This document shows positions 46,360-58,692 of a stretch of DNA of 64,000 nucleotides, one piece after another. A program made the position numbers and the translations under genes. Position 1 is the first letter of the stretch; each line of letters begins with the position of its first letter. Below the pieces are notes generated by a model. The model was given only the letters and a program-made list of their open reading frames with translations. It searched no databases and was not told the DNA's origin. Source of the stretch: Amyelois transitella (lineage: Eukaryota; Arthropoda; Insecta; Lepidoptera; Pyralidae); contig NC_083518.1 of the NCBI RefSeq assembly GCF_032362555.1, positions 6,398,501-6,462,500 of the forward strand. Reading direction: 5' to 3'.

Positions 46360-46545
46360 GGCCTCTGTGGCGCAGTGGTAGTGCGCTTGTCTGCGGCACC
46401 GGGTTCGAATTCAAAAATTCGAGAAATGAATTTTCTTTGATTGGCCTGGGTCTTGGATGTTTATCTTATAGTATTTATTAAAAAATATAGTATCGTCGAG
46501 TTGGTATCTCATTACATAATATGTCTGTCTCGTATATACTTATAC
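46360..46545 (+). mobile_element. SINE-C (tRNA-derived), plus strand
   Basis: GGCCTCTGTGGCGCAGTGG (box A) with CCGGGTTCGAATTC (box B) forms a tRNA-like head, then TTGATTGGCCTGGGTCTTGG and GTATCGTCGAGTTGGTATC. Not a tRNA gene: the acceptor and anticodon stems are not closed and the head runs into the SINE body. Confidence 0.87.
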
Positions 46546-47583
46546 ATATGTATATATTTATTTTAACTGAATATTTGTGTCAGTCAGTTTAATATTCGTT
46601 TATTGCTCGTAGTGGTTTGTAAATATATTATTTAAAATCGCTTTATATAGGTCTAGCTCTTGAAAATTAAAGTTCAGAGTATTTTCTGGTCACAACAGCA
46701 CCATACGTCATGATCCATCACGTTTCATCAGGCTGCACCATCCACGGCGTCTCATCAACTTTCATTAATTCGTCAAACTTTTAATTATGATGAATGGTGT
46801 TTAAACATGTATTTTGATTTAATGGGAGCATCTTTGTCATAGCGTTATTACTCAAGTCATTAATTAGTAGACGGATGGGATATAAATTAATCCCTTGACA
46901 GTCTTGTCTTGACACTAAATATATTTGCATTTAATTTTTGAATGGAGTTAAGAAGTTTTTGCCCAGAGGTTTCTTCGTGTGAGAAATTTTCATAAGTGTT
47001 ATTGTATTGATTTTATTTTTTTAGTGACAATAGCAAATGAATAAAATTTCCTTCGTTCCGGATTTCCAGGTCTGATAATATTAATAACCGAACTGGTACA
47101 TTAATGTTCGATACTATGCTACTTTTGTCAGGGGTATATTATCGATACGTCAATTAATTGTATTTATAAATATAAATATTATACGAGTATGTATATTCCA
47201 AATTTGTAAAGTGATAGTTGGTTATTTTACCTTTGTAATATCACTTTTAACTAAGTTACAGTAGTAAATAATTAAATTTACTTGAAGGAATTAGAATTAA
47301 AAGTATATAGATTATCCCGATTTTTTTTATCATAAATGCAGTGCACATACGAACAACATTCACATTTGTTCGTTAGCCGACAGCTATATAATAAATTTGT
47401 TAAGTAACAGAAGTGACACGTTGTATTTATGCTCTAATCCAAGAAATCTTTGTTTGTGCAATTTAGATTCTTCGCTCCTAGTGGCTAAGCCCGTCAATTT
47501 CTTTAGTCAAGTACTTTACACAAATAATTACTGAAATCGTCGGTGCCCATATTTGGCACAATAAAATTTAACAAAAAGATAAA
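46546..47583. other. Spacer
   Basis: Nothing recognised. Confidence 0.4.
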
Positions 47584-47672
47584 TTCTTTTTGGCGATGAT
47601 CTAGCAACCTGTCACTGTTTGAATCTCAATTCTGTAAATATGTAATAAATAAAATATGCCTCTTTCCCGGAG
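47584..47672. mobile_element. SINE-A core fragment followed by a LINE 3'-end remnant
   Basis: 47584-47634 (GGCGATGATCTAGCAACC, TGAATCTCAATTCTG) is plus-strand SINE-A; 47655-47672 (ATGCCTCTTTCCCGGAGA) is the LINE 3' end in minus orientation. Confidence 0.65.
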
Positions 47673-49244
47673 AATTATGCCGGGACTGCATCTTAACACG
47701 ATCTGGACTTCCTATCAAACGCCAACAAACAAGCATATATTTTAAATTATTTGTTTATATTTTCAGATATTATGTCAGATATTATAATCATTGCATATAT
47801 GTTCAATATGTCGTTGTTCCATATCTTTCTGCGCCATAGACATTTTCACGCCGACCGCTGCACTACGCGACTCTTTTCATTGCATCCAGCCACTCACAGA
47901 GCCGTCTATAGGTACGTTTGTTTGTGCGTTTCACACGTGCTCAAACGCGACGTGTCGCTACAAGCACCTTTCCTACTTTGAAGGAGTAAAGGATCGCTTT
48001 ATGGTTCAAGTAAAGGCGTGCTTACATTGATCAATGTCGATTGGATCGGTTATAAGATGGAATATGTTAACTCTAGTAAGTTTTATTCCAAATTTTAGTT
48101 TTCTTCTCAGACTATTTGTTTAATCGGCGTTTATAATATAATAATATTATAAACGTGGCACTTTTAATATTTACAATAATTGATAAGACAGGTGTTGAAA
48201 CACCTGAAACTGGTAAATAGCTTGGAATGTCCGCTTCAAACAAATTAAAAAAAAAAAACTGACAATGATATTAGTTATTGAAAAATCTGAAATTAAATCT
48301 AAATGAACCTCTAAAGACGAATTTTGGAATGAAGGTACATTGAGAGAGTATTATTAATTTTTTTGTTTATTTGCATATAAATTTTAAATCAGGTCACTAG
48401 TCGACAAAATTTATTACATTCATAAAAGCGACCGCAAACGCTGTCGATTCGATTTCTAATTCAGCGCTGCGCTAACCCCATTTCAGTATAGAGTAGATTC
48501 ATTATCCGGCAAAATCATGTTTGGATATGACAGCTGATCGATCTTTGCCCCTCGTTTCATTAACCAAGTTCTGCAAAACTCGGTGCTGTTGGTGTTTTTG
48601 CTATGTTTTTTATGTTGTCAAGCGTGCACTTTGTAAACATTATAAACTTGAGATTCTTCTTTTACCGAACGGGTTAAAACCCAACCTATCACAATCTCTT
48701 AATCTCAATTACTTACTTAATCATCACTAAGCCTTACAACAAAACGTACTTTTTAATTTTTCTGTCTATGGGCTCTAATCAAGTAACTCATAAGAGATAA
48801 AAGCAAAACATTGACAAAATTTGAGTGTACTAACTTGCATGTATGTAAGTTTATATAATATATTTTATTATGTAGGCATGTTTATCATTAATTTATAGAA
48901 AATTAATTTATAATTACATATCCTTCTAATCCAATAACTATTTCGTAATGTTATATTTATTTTTATTTGCAATTAAGATTTTACAAACAACAAAAATATA
49001 AGGATGTATTTAGTAAGCCCAATATAACTAAAACAGTGTCATCGGTTACTCCTTATGTAATGTATGCAAACAGGAGTTAACATGAACATACCTTTTTTTC
49101 TGGTGTTTCTATCGGGTTGCTTCGAACATGGTCACAGGATGACTGCTGTATCGCTGATAATTCTTCTAAGATACTCAACTGCACAATTTTTGTCAAAATC
49201 AAAGCGAGTAAATCAGATTTCCGCGGCCTAATTTTGAAAGCAAC
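47673..49244. other. Spacer with one weak exon-like segment
   Basis: 47767-47911 is bounded by TATTTTCAG and TATAG|GTACGT and is open in one frame, but its translation (IMSDIIIIAYMFNMSLFHIF..) has no resemblance to a family, so it is not called. A CpG-rich patch lies at 48425-48480. No other feature. Confidence 0.35.
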
Positions 49245-49365
49245 GAAGCAATACGTATGACGTCAAAACTGCATAGGGAAATGACACGCCATGCCCCGTG
49301 ACGTCATTTGTCACTGTCACCCGCCTGCGATGGCCGACGTAAATCAGTCGCGAACTATTTGTAAA
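49245..49365. repeat. CRE-containing duplicated block, left copy
   Basis: GC-richer block with TGACGTCA at 49258-49265 and 49299-49306, followed by TTTGTCACTG and GTAAATCAGTCGCG. Homologous in order and wording to 49925-50055. Could be a pair of cis-regulatory modules or two copies of a small repeat. Confidence 0.7.
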
Positions 49366-49433
49366 CAAGTGCGATGTTTCATCCATTGATCATGCTTATT
49401 GAGGGCACATCTAAGAGCTAAAAAATCTAAAAA

Positions 49434-49766
49434 GAGGGTCGGTAGTCAAACAGTTAAGGTGACCGGCTAGAATGTACAAATAATGCGTGTTGAAGGAAAG
49501 GTTCAAATCCTACTTCGACCACGTACTAATGAATCTTTTCTGACTTACGTATATTAGTTTAAATACTATCCGATGCTCCTTCGGTGAGTGAAAACATTAT
49601 GAGGAAACCTGCATTTGAGCAACTGAAAGTATTACCAAGACGCAATATGAAGTTGATCCTCTGCAAAGATTGCTGATGGGAGTCGCTTTGTGTAAAATCT
49701 GACTTGCCCAATCCCGGGTCGAGAAAGGTGAGGATGTTACCGAGACCAACGCCAGAAGGAAGAAGG
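49434..49766 (+). mobile_element. SINE-B with tRNA-like head, full length
   Basis: GGTAGTCAAACAGTTAAGG (box A, 49441) and GGTTCAAATCC (box B, 49500-49510) make a pol III promoter-like head. The body follows (ATCCGATGCTCCTTCGGTG, ATTATGAGGAAACCTGC, CTGCAAAGATTGCTGATGGG, GTGAGGATGTTACCGAGACC) and ends AGAAGGAAGAAG. Lies between the two CRE-rich blocks. Confidence 0.87.
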
Positions 49767-49924
49767 TTTAGAAACAAAAGTAAATCGTTTATCACTTTTA
49801 CATATCAAACACAAAGCACATACCTACTTTTACTTTACTTAAAAATTGTTCATCACTAGAGTGTACTTAACATGGTATAGGTACCTTTCCAAACAATTTT
49901 CCCCGAAATTCGGCAAACAAACAG

Positions 49925-50060
49925 ACTGGCAAGACGGACATGACGTCACATCCCGTGAGGAGGGCCCGTATACGTTACACGGGGCATGACCGCGTGACGT
50001 CATTTGTCAACGTCGCACGGCCAAAACTGTCGGTGTAAATCAGTCACAGGCGTTTACATT
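49925..50060. repeat. CRE-containing duplicated block, right copy
   Basis: TGACGTCA at 49941-49948 and 49995-50002, then TTTGTCAACG, a CGGCCAAAACTG stretch and GTAAATCAGTCACAGG. Same order as the left copy about 696 bp away. Confidence 0.7.
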
Positions 50061-50149
50061 AAAACTATATTTTACTGAGTATTAGTATTATGTTATACAT
50101 TACGGGGTAGACAAAGGAAATGATTTTCTGAATAACATATAGGCACATT

Positions 50150-50232
50150 AGAAAACATACAGCGTGAGGAAACCTGCAAATTATAAACATCGGTTAGGTT
50201 TCTCTGCAAAGATTGTGGAGATGAGATGACAT
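50150..50232 (+). mobile_element. SINE-B internal fragment
   Basis: CAGCGTGAGGAAACCTGC, CATCGGTTAGGTTTC, CTGCAAAGATTGTGGAGATG; both ends missing. Confidence 0.65.
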
Positions 50233-50290
50233 CATGATTAGTTTTTTATTTATTTTATTAACAATTTAGTTATATAAATATAAATATATA

Positions 50291-50494
50291 CGGGACAAAT
50301 TACACAGATTGAGTTAGCCTCGAAGTAAGTTCGAAACTTGTGTTACGAGATACTGACTCAACGATACTATATTTTATAATAAATAATTATATTGATAAAC
50401 ATCCAATGCCTTGGCCAATCAGAAAAAGTTCTTTTCTCATCATGCCCTGGCCAGTCACAGACAAGCGTACTACCGCTGCGCCACGGAGGCCGTC
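50291..50494 (-). mobile_element. SINE-C, minus strand, head partly deleted
   Basis: CGGGACAAATTACACAGATT, GAAACTTGTGTTACGAG, ACTCAACGATACTATATTT, TTGGCCAATCAGAAAAAG, CATCATGCCCTGGCC, then CTACCGCTGCGCCACGGAGG. The box B segment is deleted. Confidence 0.87.
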
Positions 50495-53400
50495 ATGAAA
50501 TATATTCAAAAAGGCGTTCTTGAAGAAAAATAGGTCGAGAAAATAAGTACAACAAAGTTAAATAGAGGACTCTCACACTGCTTATAAACAAGCACCCAAA
50601 AAGTAGTTAATCTTCGTCGAAAACAAAATAAAACCTACCTTTTTCAACTCCCAATGCTCAACCCTAACCAGCCTGTTATTTATTAAATGCGAACCTTTAA
50701 TATTCCTGAAGAGTTGGCATCTTTAATTTCTTTTCTCGTACATTTCTTACCACATCAATCTTGGTAGGAAGCAGACCTCTTTATTAAAATCGCTGTTGTA
50801 GCTGCCATTGCAAAATAATGACAGTACCGAAGTCTACAATAAGTAGAAGAGTGGGTAACATTGAGACGTATAGAATAATCTCTGTTTGAGGAATATTTTA
50901 CTCCGTGGCAAATATTATGTAACGACAATAATAACATGCTAAGTGTTAAGTATATTAATTCGTATTGTGGCCATATTTTAAAATTTTTGGCAATAGTAAA
51001 AGTAAAAAAATAAAGCTTTTATACTGGGTAAGAAAATTTATGGTATGATTTAAAAGTAACATTTTCAATTTATTTATTACATACTTCATATTTTTATCAT
51101 TTTCATTTAAAGTCTAGCAAGAAGTAGATCAGGGTACGTATTTAAAACAGTTATGCTGGCATAAACAATAAGAAAGCACACGTTTAAAGTGTGCATTTTT
51201 TGTGATTTCATTATTTTGTGTATGTCATGCAGAGCTGCCAGTTTCGAGATTAATTTTAAGTCGTGTCAAAACGTAGGCGTCACGTTATATCGCGAACATC
51301 TAACGCCGCTGTATAATAACCGCCTTAATTACATTCATGTCAGATTCTGATTTAACAAGATATTTTTATTATCAACATAGTGTATCAAGGTATCTTGAAA
51401 ATATAGAAACCTATTCTAGAATTAAACAAGACAAACAAAAGATTATCAATATATTTAATTAAGAGTACGACCACAGTTACTCTTAAGAATAATGAAAAAT
51501 TTCGGTAATAGCCGTACCCGTTGCAATTCAGGGGAAATCACCTCTTACTGAACCCCAAAACCACCTATGGACCTACCTATACTTTAAGCCACATTTCAAA
51601 TGCCTAGACCCTTTCTCTTTAGATCTTTTTTTATATTTTTTACATTCAGTTTTTCACCTACGTAGAAAAAATGAAATAAATTAAAGGATTTCTACGAACT
51701 TTTTTTGAATATAATAACGCTCATAAAATTACGTAGGAAATATATAGCGTAAAACAGGTTCCCATAATCTGGGCGTATAATCTATAAAATATAAGGGTAT
51801 GATCCTGGGTTAACTCCTGAATAAGTGTGTTTTTATGACCAATTTCATCATACTTATGTCGTGTATATTCAGCACAAATAGGTAGATTTAATTTTTTTTC
51901 GGGTTTTTGTGATTATGAATCTCTATACATTTTAAACCTTTTTAGAGTATTTTTTATACTTATTAAAAACGATTTCAGTTCTGAACTGTTGATTTTTACA
52001 AAGCAATTTGTTTCGATATAAATAAAACTGACACACAGACTGACAGTTGGTCCTACCAACCATCAGTAGTAAGCTTTATACACAACATTTAAATAAAAAA
52101 TGTAGCGTTGTCAAAAGAATTTTACTCATAAAACAAACAAAGGACACAAACGGAAAATACAAATTGCAAGCGTACAACGAAATCAAACTCAACAAAAAAA
52201 TCCGCTACAAAATCTAAATCAGGTTAGTTTGAAAAATTTTAGGTCCCTTTTACACCGCGGTGGCATGCAGATTGCAAGTACGTGATCAGCAAGGCAATGG
52301 TGGGGATGTCGGTGACGAGCCGATTAGTAGCAGGACTTGAGACCCTGTCAGATTGAGCCCAGCGATATTACATTTTAAAAGAAATTAATGGTATAATTTT
52401 TTACATAGTTCGCTCCGATTTTTCATGTTTTCATATATAAGTTGAAGGTTGATAATAAGTCGTTTATTCAATTAAATCATCTAGCCGAAAGTTAACATCG
52501 AGCCTTTTGGAGACTGTGGTTATTTACCCGTAATATGTGATATGAGTATCATCTGTATATAACAAACGTATTAAAAATTTAGATATCCAACTTCTATCCA
52601 TGATCTAAGAAATTGTTAACAAAAGAACCAACCTTCATACGACATTGGACCAAAAGATAAGCTGAGCATGCCTTTGATTTTATTTCGGTTTACTGGATAT
52701 CGTACTCATAGGTACCTATCACAAAACCAAAAATCATCAAATACATTTTTTTCCCAAGGAGAACATAAAAGATAAATTTAGCTCTCAGATATCAAAATTT
52801 TCTTAGAAAGCCGAACTAGATACTACTTCAAACAAAGCATGTATATTTTTGTACGGATTTGTGCCTCTGAATAAACTCAAGAGAAAATACTCCAGCTTTA
52901 TAACTTTTCCCGGATCAGTGTAATCCTCCCGAATCAATAAAGGAATTCTGACGTCAAGAATTAACTTACACGAAGCTCCCTCAGGCTTAAACCACATTAA
53001 AATTTAACCTCCGACATTCAGCCATTAACTGCGATCTAAAATTAAACCTGTTTAAACAAAGCGCGTGATGATGCCTTCTGACCTATAAATAGAGTACTTA
53101 GAGAAATTCATAAGTGAATTTATACACGCTTTGTAGATTTTGATTTTGGTTAGATATTTCGTTAAGTGAATAAAGTTATTAATTCCGTTGTGATTATTAC
53201 GTATTCGTATATTTTGGAATCAAGCCAAATAAAAATATCAACACAAATATTATAATAAAAAAGTACTGATATAAGTGAAATTTTAATATTAATTTGTTCA
53301 GAAGTTTTCGTGTTTACAAATGACAAACTTAATAGCACGATATTTTTGTTTAAATCTTTTTTATTTCTTTTATGGGAAGGCTACGTCCATCAAAATTATT

Positions 53401-53879
53401 ATGTATGAGAAAAAGATACAAAACTACCACAGTTTTTATAGTATTTTATTAAAGAAACTCATCAGTAACATTCTCAAATTTTACAGTAATTTACTATTTC
53501 CAAGTAATATGACAGCAATTGCCAGGGTAATCTATATTCACTTGAACCCTACACATAACCTTAGGTTTCTTGTTCTACACAGTATATTTATCACGGAGTG
53601 CAAGCACTAAGTTGTAATTAGCAATATTTATGTTCAGTTTTATTTATTCGTACGTTTTAAGATCAATAAAACCCTTAATAAAAAGTAAAAACAGAAGTTT
53701 TATTGTCAGTACTTGAAGTCTTTTGATTTTTGTTGCACCGAAATCTATTAATTGTCATTCAAGTTAAAAAAACGAGTTTTCTGAATGCCTACGAGGCCCC
53801 GTAGCTGTCCAATCGATCAAATAAATTCCAGCTGTGAAAACATGAAGACAAACAAATGTACTCACTTAAAGCAAAAAGC
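50495..53879. other. Long AT-rich spacer
   Basis: About 3.4 kb without a gene, RNA or repeat I can support; a GC-richer string at 52250-52350 has no consistent frame. Confidence 0.4.
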
Positions 53880-53937
53880 TGCTTTGTGGTTCCCGGTATT
53901 TTAAAGTACGACCATTTCATCTCTTCCTAATAGATAT
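53880..53937 (+). mobile_element. SINE-A 5'-end fragment
   Basis: TGTGGTTCCCGGTATTTT, then CCATTTCATCTCTTCC; the plus-strand 5' end only. Confidence 0.6.
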
Positions 53938-54002
53938 AGTATTATATAATTTAGAATAAAACGTATTAAAATGTGACGTAAACATTACATCTAGTGCTTA
54001 TA

Positions 54003-54172
54003 CCATGACCCACTTAAGGTTAATAATCTCTTGCTAAGATTGCGGAGGTTAGATGGGAGTAGTTTCGTGCAAAAACCTGACTTACCCAATATACGATCAT
54101 GGTCAAACGGCTCCGGGCTATTCTTCAAATACGAGTATGTAACTGGTAACAGGGATTAACCCCAGGAGGAAG
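54003..54172 (+). mobile_element. SINE-B 3' half
   Basis: GCTAAGATTGCGGAGGTTAG, TTTCGTGCAAAAACCTGAC, CGATCATGGTC and CCCCAGGAGGAAG. Confidence 0.85.
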
Positions 54173-55371
54173 CCGTAGAAATAATTAGCTTGGACTATTT
54201 CCATCGTTCTACTCTATGCAGCAATGGCGTGCCCGATGCAAATGTAGTGTCCGTAACTCATGCGTGGTAGGATGCGAACTGACATGAATTATGGCACAGA
54301 ACGACAGGGCTAGTTACATCTCGGATATTGAAAGGCTGAAATTAATATTGAGTGCCATTAAGGGGAAAAAGAGATCACTCAAACGTATTTCGCGATGATA
54401 AATGTTTGAGATTGTTGATATACACATTAATATGATGTCCGCGATGTGATGAATGTGTGAAAACCTGTTAATAAATATAATTAAAGAACTAAAAAAGCAG
54501 TTGTGTTATGAATTGCTTATGTTGTTTTCACGGCTTACTTACTGAAATTTGTCTAAAACGCCCAAAAACGATATCGTTTATTAAAGGACACTAACATTTT
54601 CATAGTCTTTATACTAAAACTTTATCTGTTGAAGTAAATCATTGACCCGGTGCCCCCGGACTTATAGTAAAATTAAGTTAAGCCTAAGCGTGAGTCGCTC
54701 ATAAAATTATAAAATAAAATATATCGCTATGAAATTCGTAAGTCAAATACATTAGCAGGTTAATATAAAGCTAAACGCATAAGATTAGGGAGGTTACTGT
54801 ATAATCATGTGTATCAAAGGGTCAGGATGAGTCGACTGAATGTGACCGAATCCAGACCTTTATCGGTAAGGGCGGGATGGACCGGCTAATCCTGTAGGAG
54901 TGCGACGTTTTGCCTCTATCACCTTTGACGAAGATAAATTAACTTTTACCTTGCAGATACACAGGTTGACAGTATGTAGGATTATCAAAATAATATGTTA
55001 ATATTCAATTCTACCCATAACAAGTAGCATTCGATTGGACCAATAAATTTTTAAAACTAATCTTGACTAAGTGACTGAGTGAAAATTAACGTACAACTAA
55101 AACTACTACTACTAGGCAAAATAAACTAATCATTTAATATTACCTTTACCACTGTACATTATTGTTGACTGGAAGAGATTGCTTTAGCGATAAGTCCGCC
55201 TTTGTACCTCATTACCTGTGTTTTTTTTTCGTTTTTCTTTTTCTAATGGTGCAATAAAAAGTCTATCTATCTATTGCTAAGAAACAGTCTTAAACAGCTA
55301 ATAATTTTATACTTGTGGCGACATCACTAACACAGTTGTCTACCTCGTGAGTGATAAAACGTAGGTCTGTA
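54173..55371. other. Spacer
   Basis: Nothing recognised. Confidence 0.4.
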
Positions 55372-55617
55372 CTCAACAGTCTCGAAAAGCCTGAAAAACT
55401 AGGGCCAGCTGTATGGCTTAATTATTGGATTAAGATCAGGTAGTAATATTGAAAATGTTAAGAATATTACTTACTTAATAGAAAGTCGTTTAAAGCAATA
55501 CATACATACATATAATCACGTCTATATCCCTTGCGGGGTAGACAGAGCCAATAATCTCGAAAAGACTGATAGGCCATATTGAGCTATGTATTTGGCTTAA
55601 TGATAGAATTGAGATTG
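55372..55617 (-). mobile_element. Two SINE-A fragments in the same orientation
   Basis: 55372-55450 (CAACAGTCTCGAAAAGCC, CCAGCTGTATGGCTTAATT, ATTAAGATCAGG) is an older fragment; 55499-55617 (CATACATACATATAATCACG, GGGGTAGACAGAGCC, GCTTAATGATAGAATTGAG) is a younger, 5'-truncated insertion. Confidence 0.8.
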
Positions 55618-56199
55618 ATTTTGAGCAATTATTATAATAAATACTGAAGTCATAATATTTTGTTCTAAAAGTATATTTATGGACGTACCAAATGGCGTAC
55701 GGGTTAATCCATAAAATCGTTGACAGAAACAAAATGAAATAATAATTTGTCGTCGATTCCTCTGTACGGGATACGTGTGTTGTCATCAATCATATTCTTT
55801 AGTCGCATGTATACTACATTTAGCTCCTTAATTAAGGCCTGAACAGTAAAATAATTGTAAAACAGAAGGGAAGATTATGCTTGGGCCTTAAAACTTATGC
55901 GAAGTACCAGAAAAAGACATTATATGACCTCGGGTAGTTCACTATATTCACACCGTGAAAGTATAATTACGGCTACAAGAGATAAATGCTTAATACCTAT
56001 TATTGTGATAGATTATCATCCTGAAAGTATTAGTCCAAATTGCTTGGTCACCTTTCTAAAAAAAAAGCCCAGGGTCCGCCTGCGACCAAAATCGGAGAGG
56101 TTACCTAAGTTTTAACTTAAAGCAACCTCAATCCGACCAGCGCATCCTTGTAGTGGAATATAGAAAAGAGTAATTATTTATTTTTGTATAACCTACGTA

Positions 56200-56204
<5 letters not shown>
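55618..56204. other. Spacer
   Basis: A 72-codon frame at 55897-56115 was looked at and has no family resemblance. Confidence 0.4.

Positions 56205-56235
<31 letters not shown>
56205..56235. repeat. (TA)n microsatellite
   Basis: About 15 AT/TA dinucleotide repeats beside a SINE-A tail; may have grown from it. Confidence 0.95.
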
Positions 56236-56236
<1 letters not shown>

Positions 56237-56241
56237 GTATA

Positions 56242-56483
56242 AATACATATAATCACATCTATATCCCTAGCGGGGTAGACAGAGCCACTAGTCTTGAAAA
56301 GACCAATAGCTGTTTGGCCTTATGATAGAATTGATATTCAAACAGTGACAGATTGCTAGCCCATCGTCTGATATTAAAATCCCAAATTTATAAGCCTTTC
56401 CCTTAGTTGCCTCTTACGACATCCATGAAAAATGAGATGGAGTGATCTTATTCTTATTATATTGGTGCCGGGAACGACACGGC
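56242..56483 (-). mobile_element. SINE-A, nearly complete
   Basis: ACATATAATCACATCTATAT, GCGGGGTAGACAGAGCC, TTCAAACAGTGACAGATTGC, CATCCATGAAAAATGAGATG and GGGAACGACACGGCA. Confidence 0.9.
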
Positions 56484-57592
56484 AAAACATGTAAAACACA
56501 AAATAAAATACCTTTCACTGTCTCTACCGATAAAAATTTTCTGACCGGAATAGCTCTGTGCAGATACAGAGATTTAACAATGTAACGGCAAGGTTCTATA
56601 GTTTCGATATTTTATATCTGAACAGATGGCACGATGTTGGCTCGCCATCATAGATTTCAATTAATTTCTGTCATACGAAATTGGCGCAGGACCGTGTTTT
56701 ATTATAAAGCGATGACGAATTACCAAAATATTGGTGAAATATACTGAAGTTACCATATTTTGTTGACCATAGCGCAAAATGTAGAGTTAGTTCAGACGAT
56801 GATGATAGTTACTGTAACATTTTTTGTCACTGGACAGTTATGTTTTCCATACAAAAATAAAAAGAAATATGAAAATAAAAATAAATGTAAATAATAATTG
56901 AATCGTATCAAGCAGGTAGCCGACAATCTTTTTTTATATATGTTTATACTAAAGTTCATATATTGCACTCTCTCTCTGGCCACTAACTTGAAAGATTAAA
57001 ATGGAGCATGCAATAGAAAGTTATGAAACAGATTCCTGAACGTAACTTACAATATTCTCGTCTGCTACATAACTAGACTACGGTGTAGCTTCGTAGCACA
57101 TGCGGTTGTAGCCCGTAGCACCGCTACGATTTTTAGAACTCTGTGTATCGTGTTTGAAATTATAATTAAATAGTATCGAAAATATCAATGTACACGTTCA
57201 TGTTATTCAGATTCCAATGTACACTGAATAGATTAAATATGTTTTGTTGTTCAATTAAATATTATATATTTTTTGGTTATTCCAATTCTATATTTCCACG
57301 ATTATTTTGAAGTGGACTATTGATTGCCTCAATTTATTGGAGTTAGGGCACTTTGCAAAAAAATATCAATCAATTATCATGGATATCAATCATAGGATAG
57401 TTCTGGTTTTAGTAAAGTAAGAACTGCGTAAGAACTCCTTATTGAACTGCAAATATTTAATTGGAAAGAGAAAATGTATGTAAAAATGCATGTTAGTAGA
57501 TAAATGTGACTATTTCAGTCGCTTTTTAAGGTGATGAGATGAATTTGTCCTAATTTAAAGTGCCAATAACTTTTAATAAAATTTCTTCACAG
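56484..57592. other. Spacer, probably intron of the gene ending at 57670
   Basis: No exon seen. A run at 57075-57130 repeats GTAGC/GCTAC several times in both orientations. Confidence 0.35.
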
Positions 57593-57670
57593 ATTGATTC
57601 AGGCAATAAGGTCACCACCACAGTAACTGAAGTAGAAGTAGGCTCGCGATCAGAATATCAGTCGATCTAA
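57593..57670 (+). CDS. Candidate terminal coding exon of an unidentified gene
   Basis: AATTTCTTCACAG is a strong acceptor; the exon then reads IDSGNKVTTTVTEVEVGSR and SEYQSI before TAA at 57668-57670 (25 codons, phase 0). Third-position variety and the hydrophilic Thr/Val/Glu composition look like a real C-terminus. The flanking sequence is AT-rich non-coding. No upstream exon could be found in the preceding 10 kb, so a long intron is implied. The family is not recognised. Confidence 0.5.
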   Translation: MDSGNKVTTTVTEVEVGSRSEYQSI

Positions 57671-58524
57671 ATTGAAATAGTTTTCCTATTGAGGCGACTT
57701 TGACGTGCGTTCCAACACTTCGTCTCGACAACTGTAAATACCTTAAGCGTTATCCTTTATTGGATAGACAGTGTGCGTGTTTGTGATTTTTCCCATTATA
57801 GGATTTTTAGAAAATTTGGGAATGAACTTATAAAATAATTAAGCTTTCAGTTATTTATATAAAACCATTAAATCTTTACATTTAATAATATTTTAAGGTA
57901 CCTGCACTTTTCTTTATTTGTTTCTTTATTGCGAAATTTCTTCTAGGGAATACTCGCAAGCATGTCCATTTATTCTTCATGACACTTTAGTATCAAAGAA
58001 AAAGAGTGTGTGGCAGCTTTTCTTTCGTGCACATAAAAAATAATTATCTATATAACTATATGAAACTTTGGAAATGGGAATTACCGAGATTTTTAGTTTG
58101 CGTCTTCTAGTCAAACATAGAACAAAGCAACTTGAGAAATGTTCCAAGCGAAAAACTTTTGCGGGTAGTAGCGACAAAAAGTGCAAATGTTGTGAACTTC
58201 CCCCACTTACACAAGTGGGCCGTCTTAGCACATCCATTGTTGGAATCTAGGTTTGGTGTCAAACTTTTTATCTTCATATTTTTATGTAGGGCGAGGAAGG
58301 AGGAAGGAAGGCGTTTCTTCGTATTCTATAACCTATGGATTAAACTTACGTTACCAACTTTAGAACTAAAACTATAGTGTCACTCGTCTTGTAAATAATA
58401 TACATAAAATTGAATTTATAAATGAGATAACTGGGACAGAATCGTCGCATTAGTCCCGCCGTGGGTACTCAAGGACTAGGGGGATAAACTAGAAATATCG
58501 CAAACCACACGACGCAAGACAACT
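57671..58524. other. Putative 3' UTR and spacer
   Basis: ATTAAA near 57867 is a possible poly(A) signal. 58132-58377 has an open frame without family resemblance. Confidence 0.3.
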
Positions 58525-58692
58525 ATGGGATAGGCTAATAAAGTAGGGATTCTTTTAGGCGATGAACTAGCAACCTGTCACTTTTTGAATTTCAATTCTA
58601 TCATATAAGCCTAATAGCTGAACGAGGCCTGTCAGTCTTCCAAGACTGCTGACTCTATTAACCCCGCATGAGATATAGACGGGATTATATCA
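58525..58692 (+). mobile_element. SINE-A, 5'-truncated
   Basis: ATGGGATAGGCTAATAAAG, GGCGATGAACTAGCAACC, CAGTCTTCCAAGACTG, AACCCCGCATGAGATATAG. Confidence 0.85.

Noticed and set aside
46360..46412. tRNA gene (also 63514-63590, 43780-43832, 49434-49511, 25541-25600)
   Set aside because: Heads keep box A and/or box B but lack proper acceptor/anticodon pairing and continue into conserved SINE bodies present several times.
47767..47911. Internal exon between TTTTCAG and TATAG|GTACGT
   Set aside because: Splice-like ends but an unconvincing peptide, no neighbouring exon, and alternative frames equally open; kept only as a note.
55897..56115. 72-codon plus-strand ORF
   Set aside because: The N-terminal part looks slightly protein-like but there is no splice site, family or conservation evidence.
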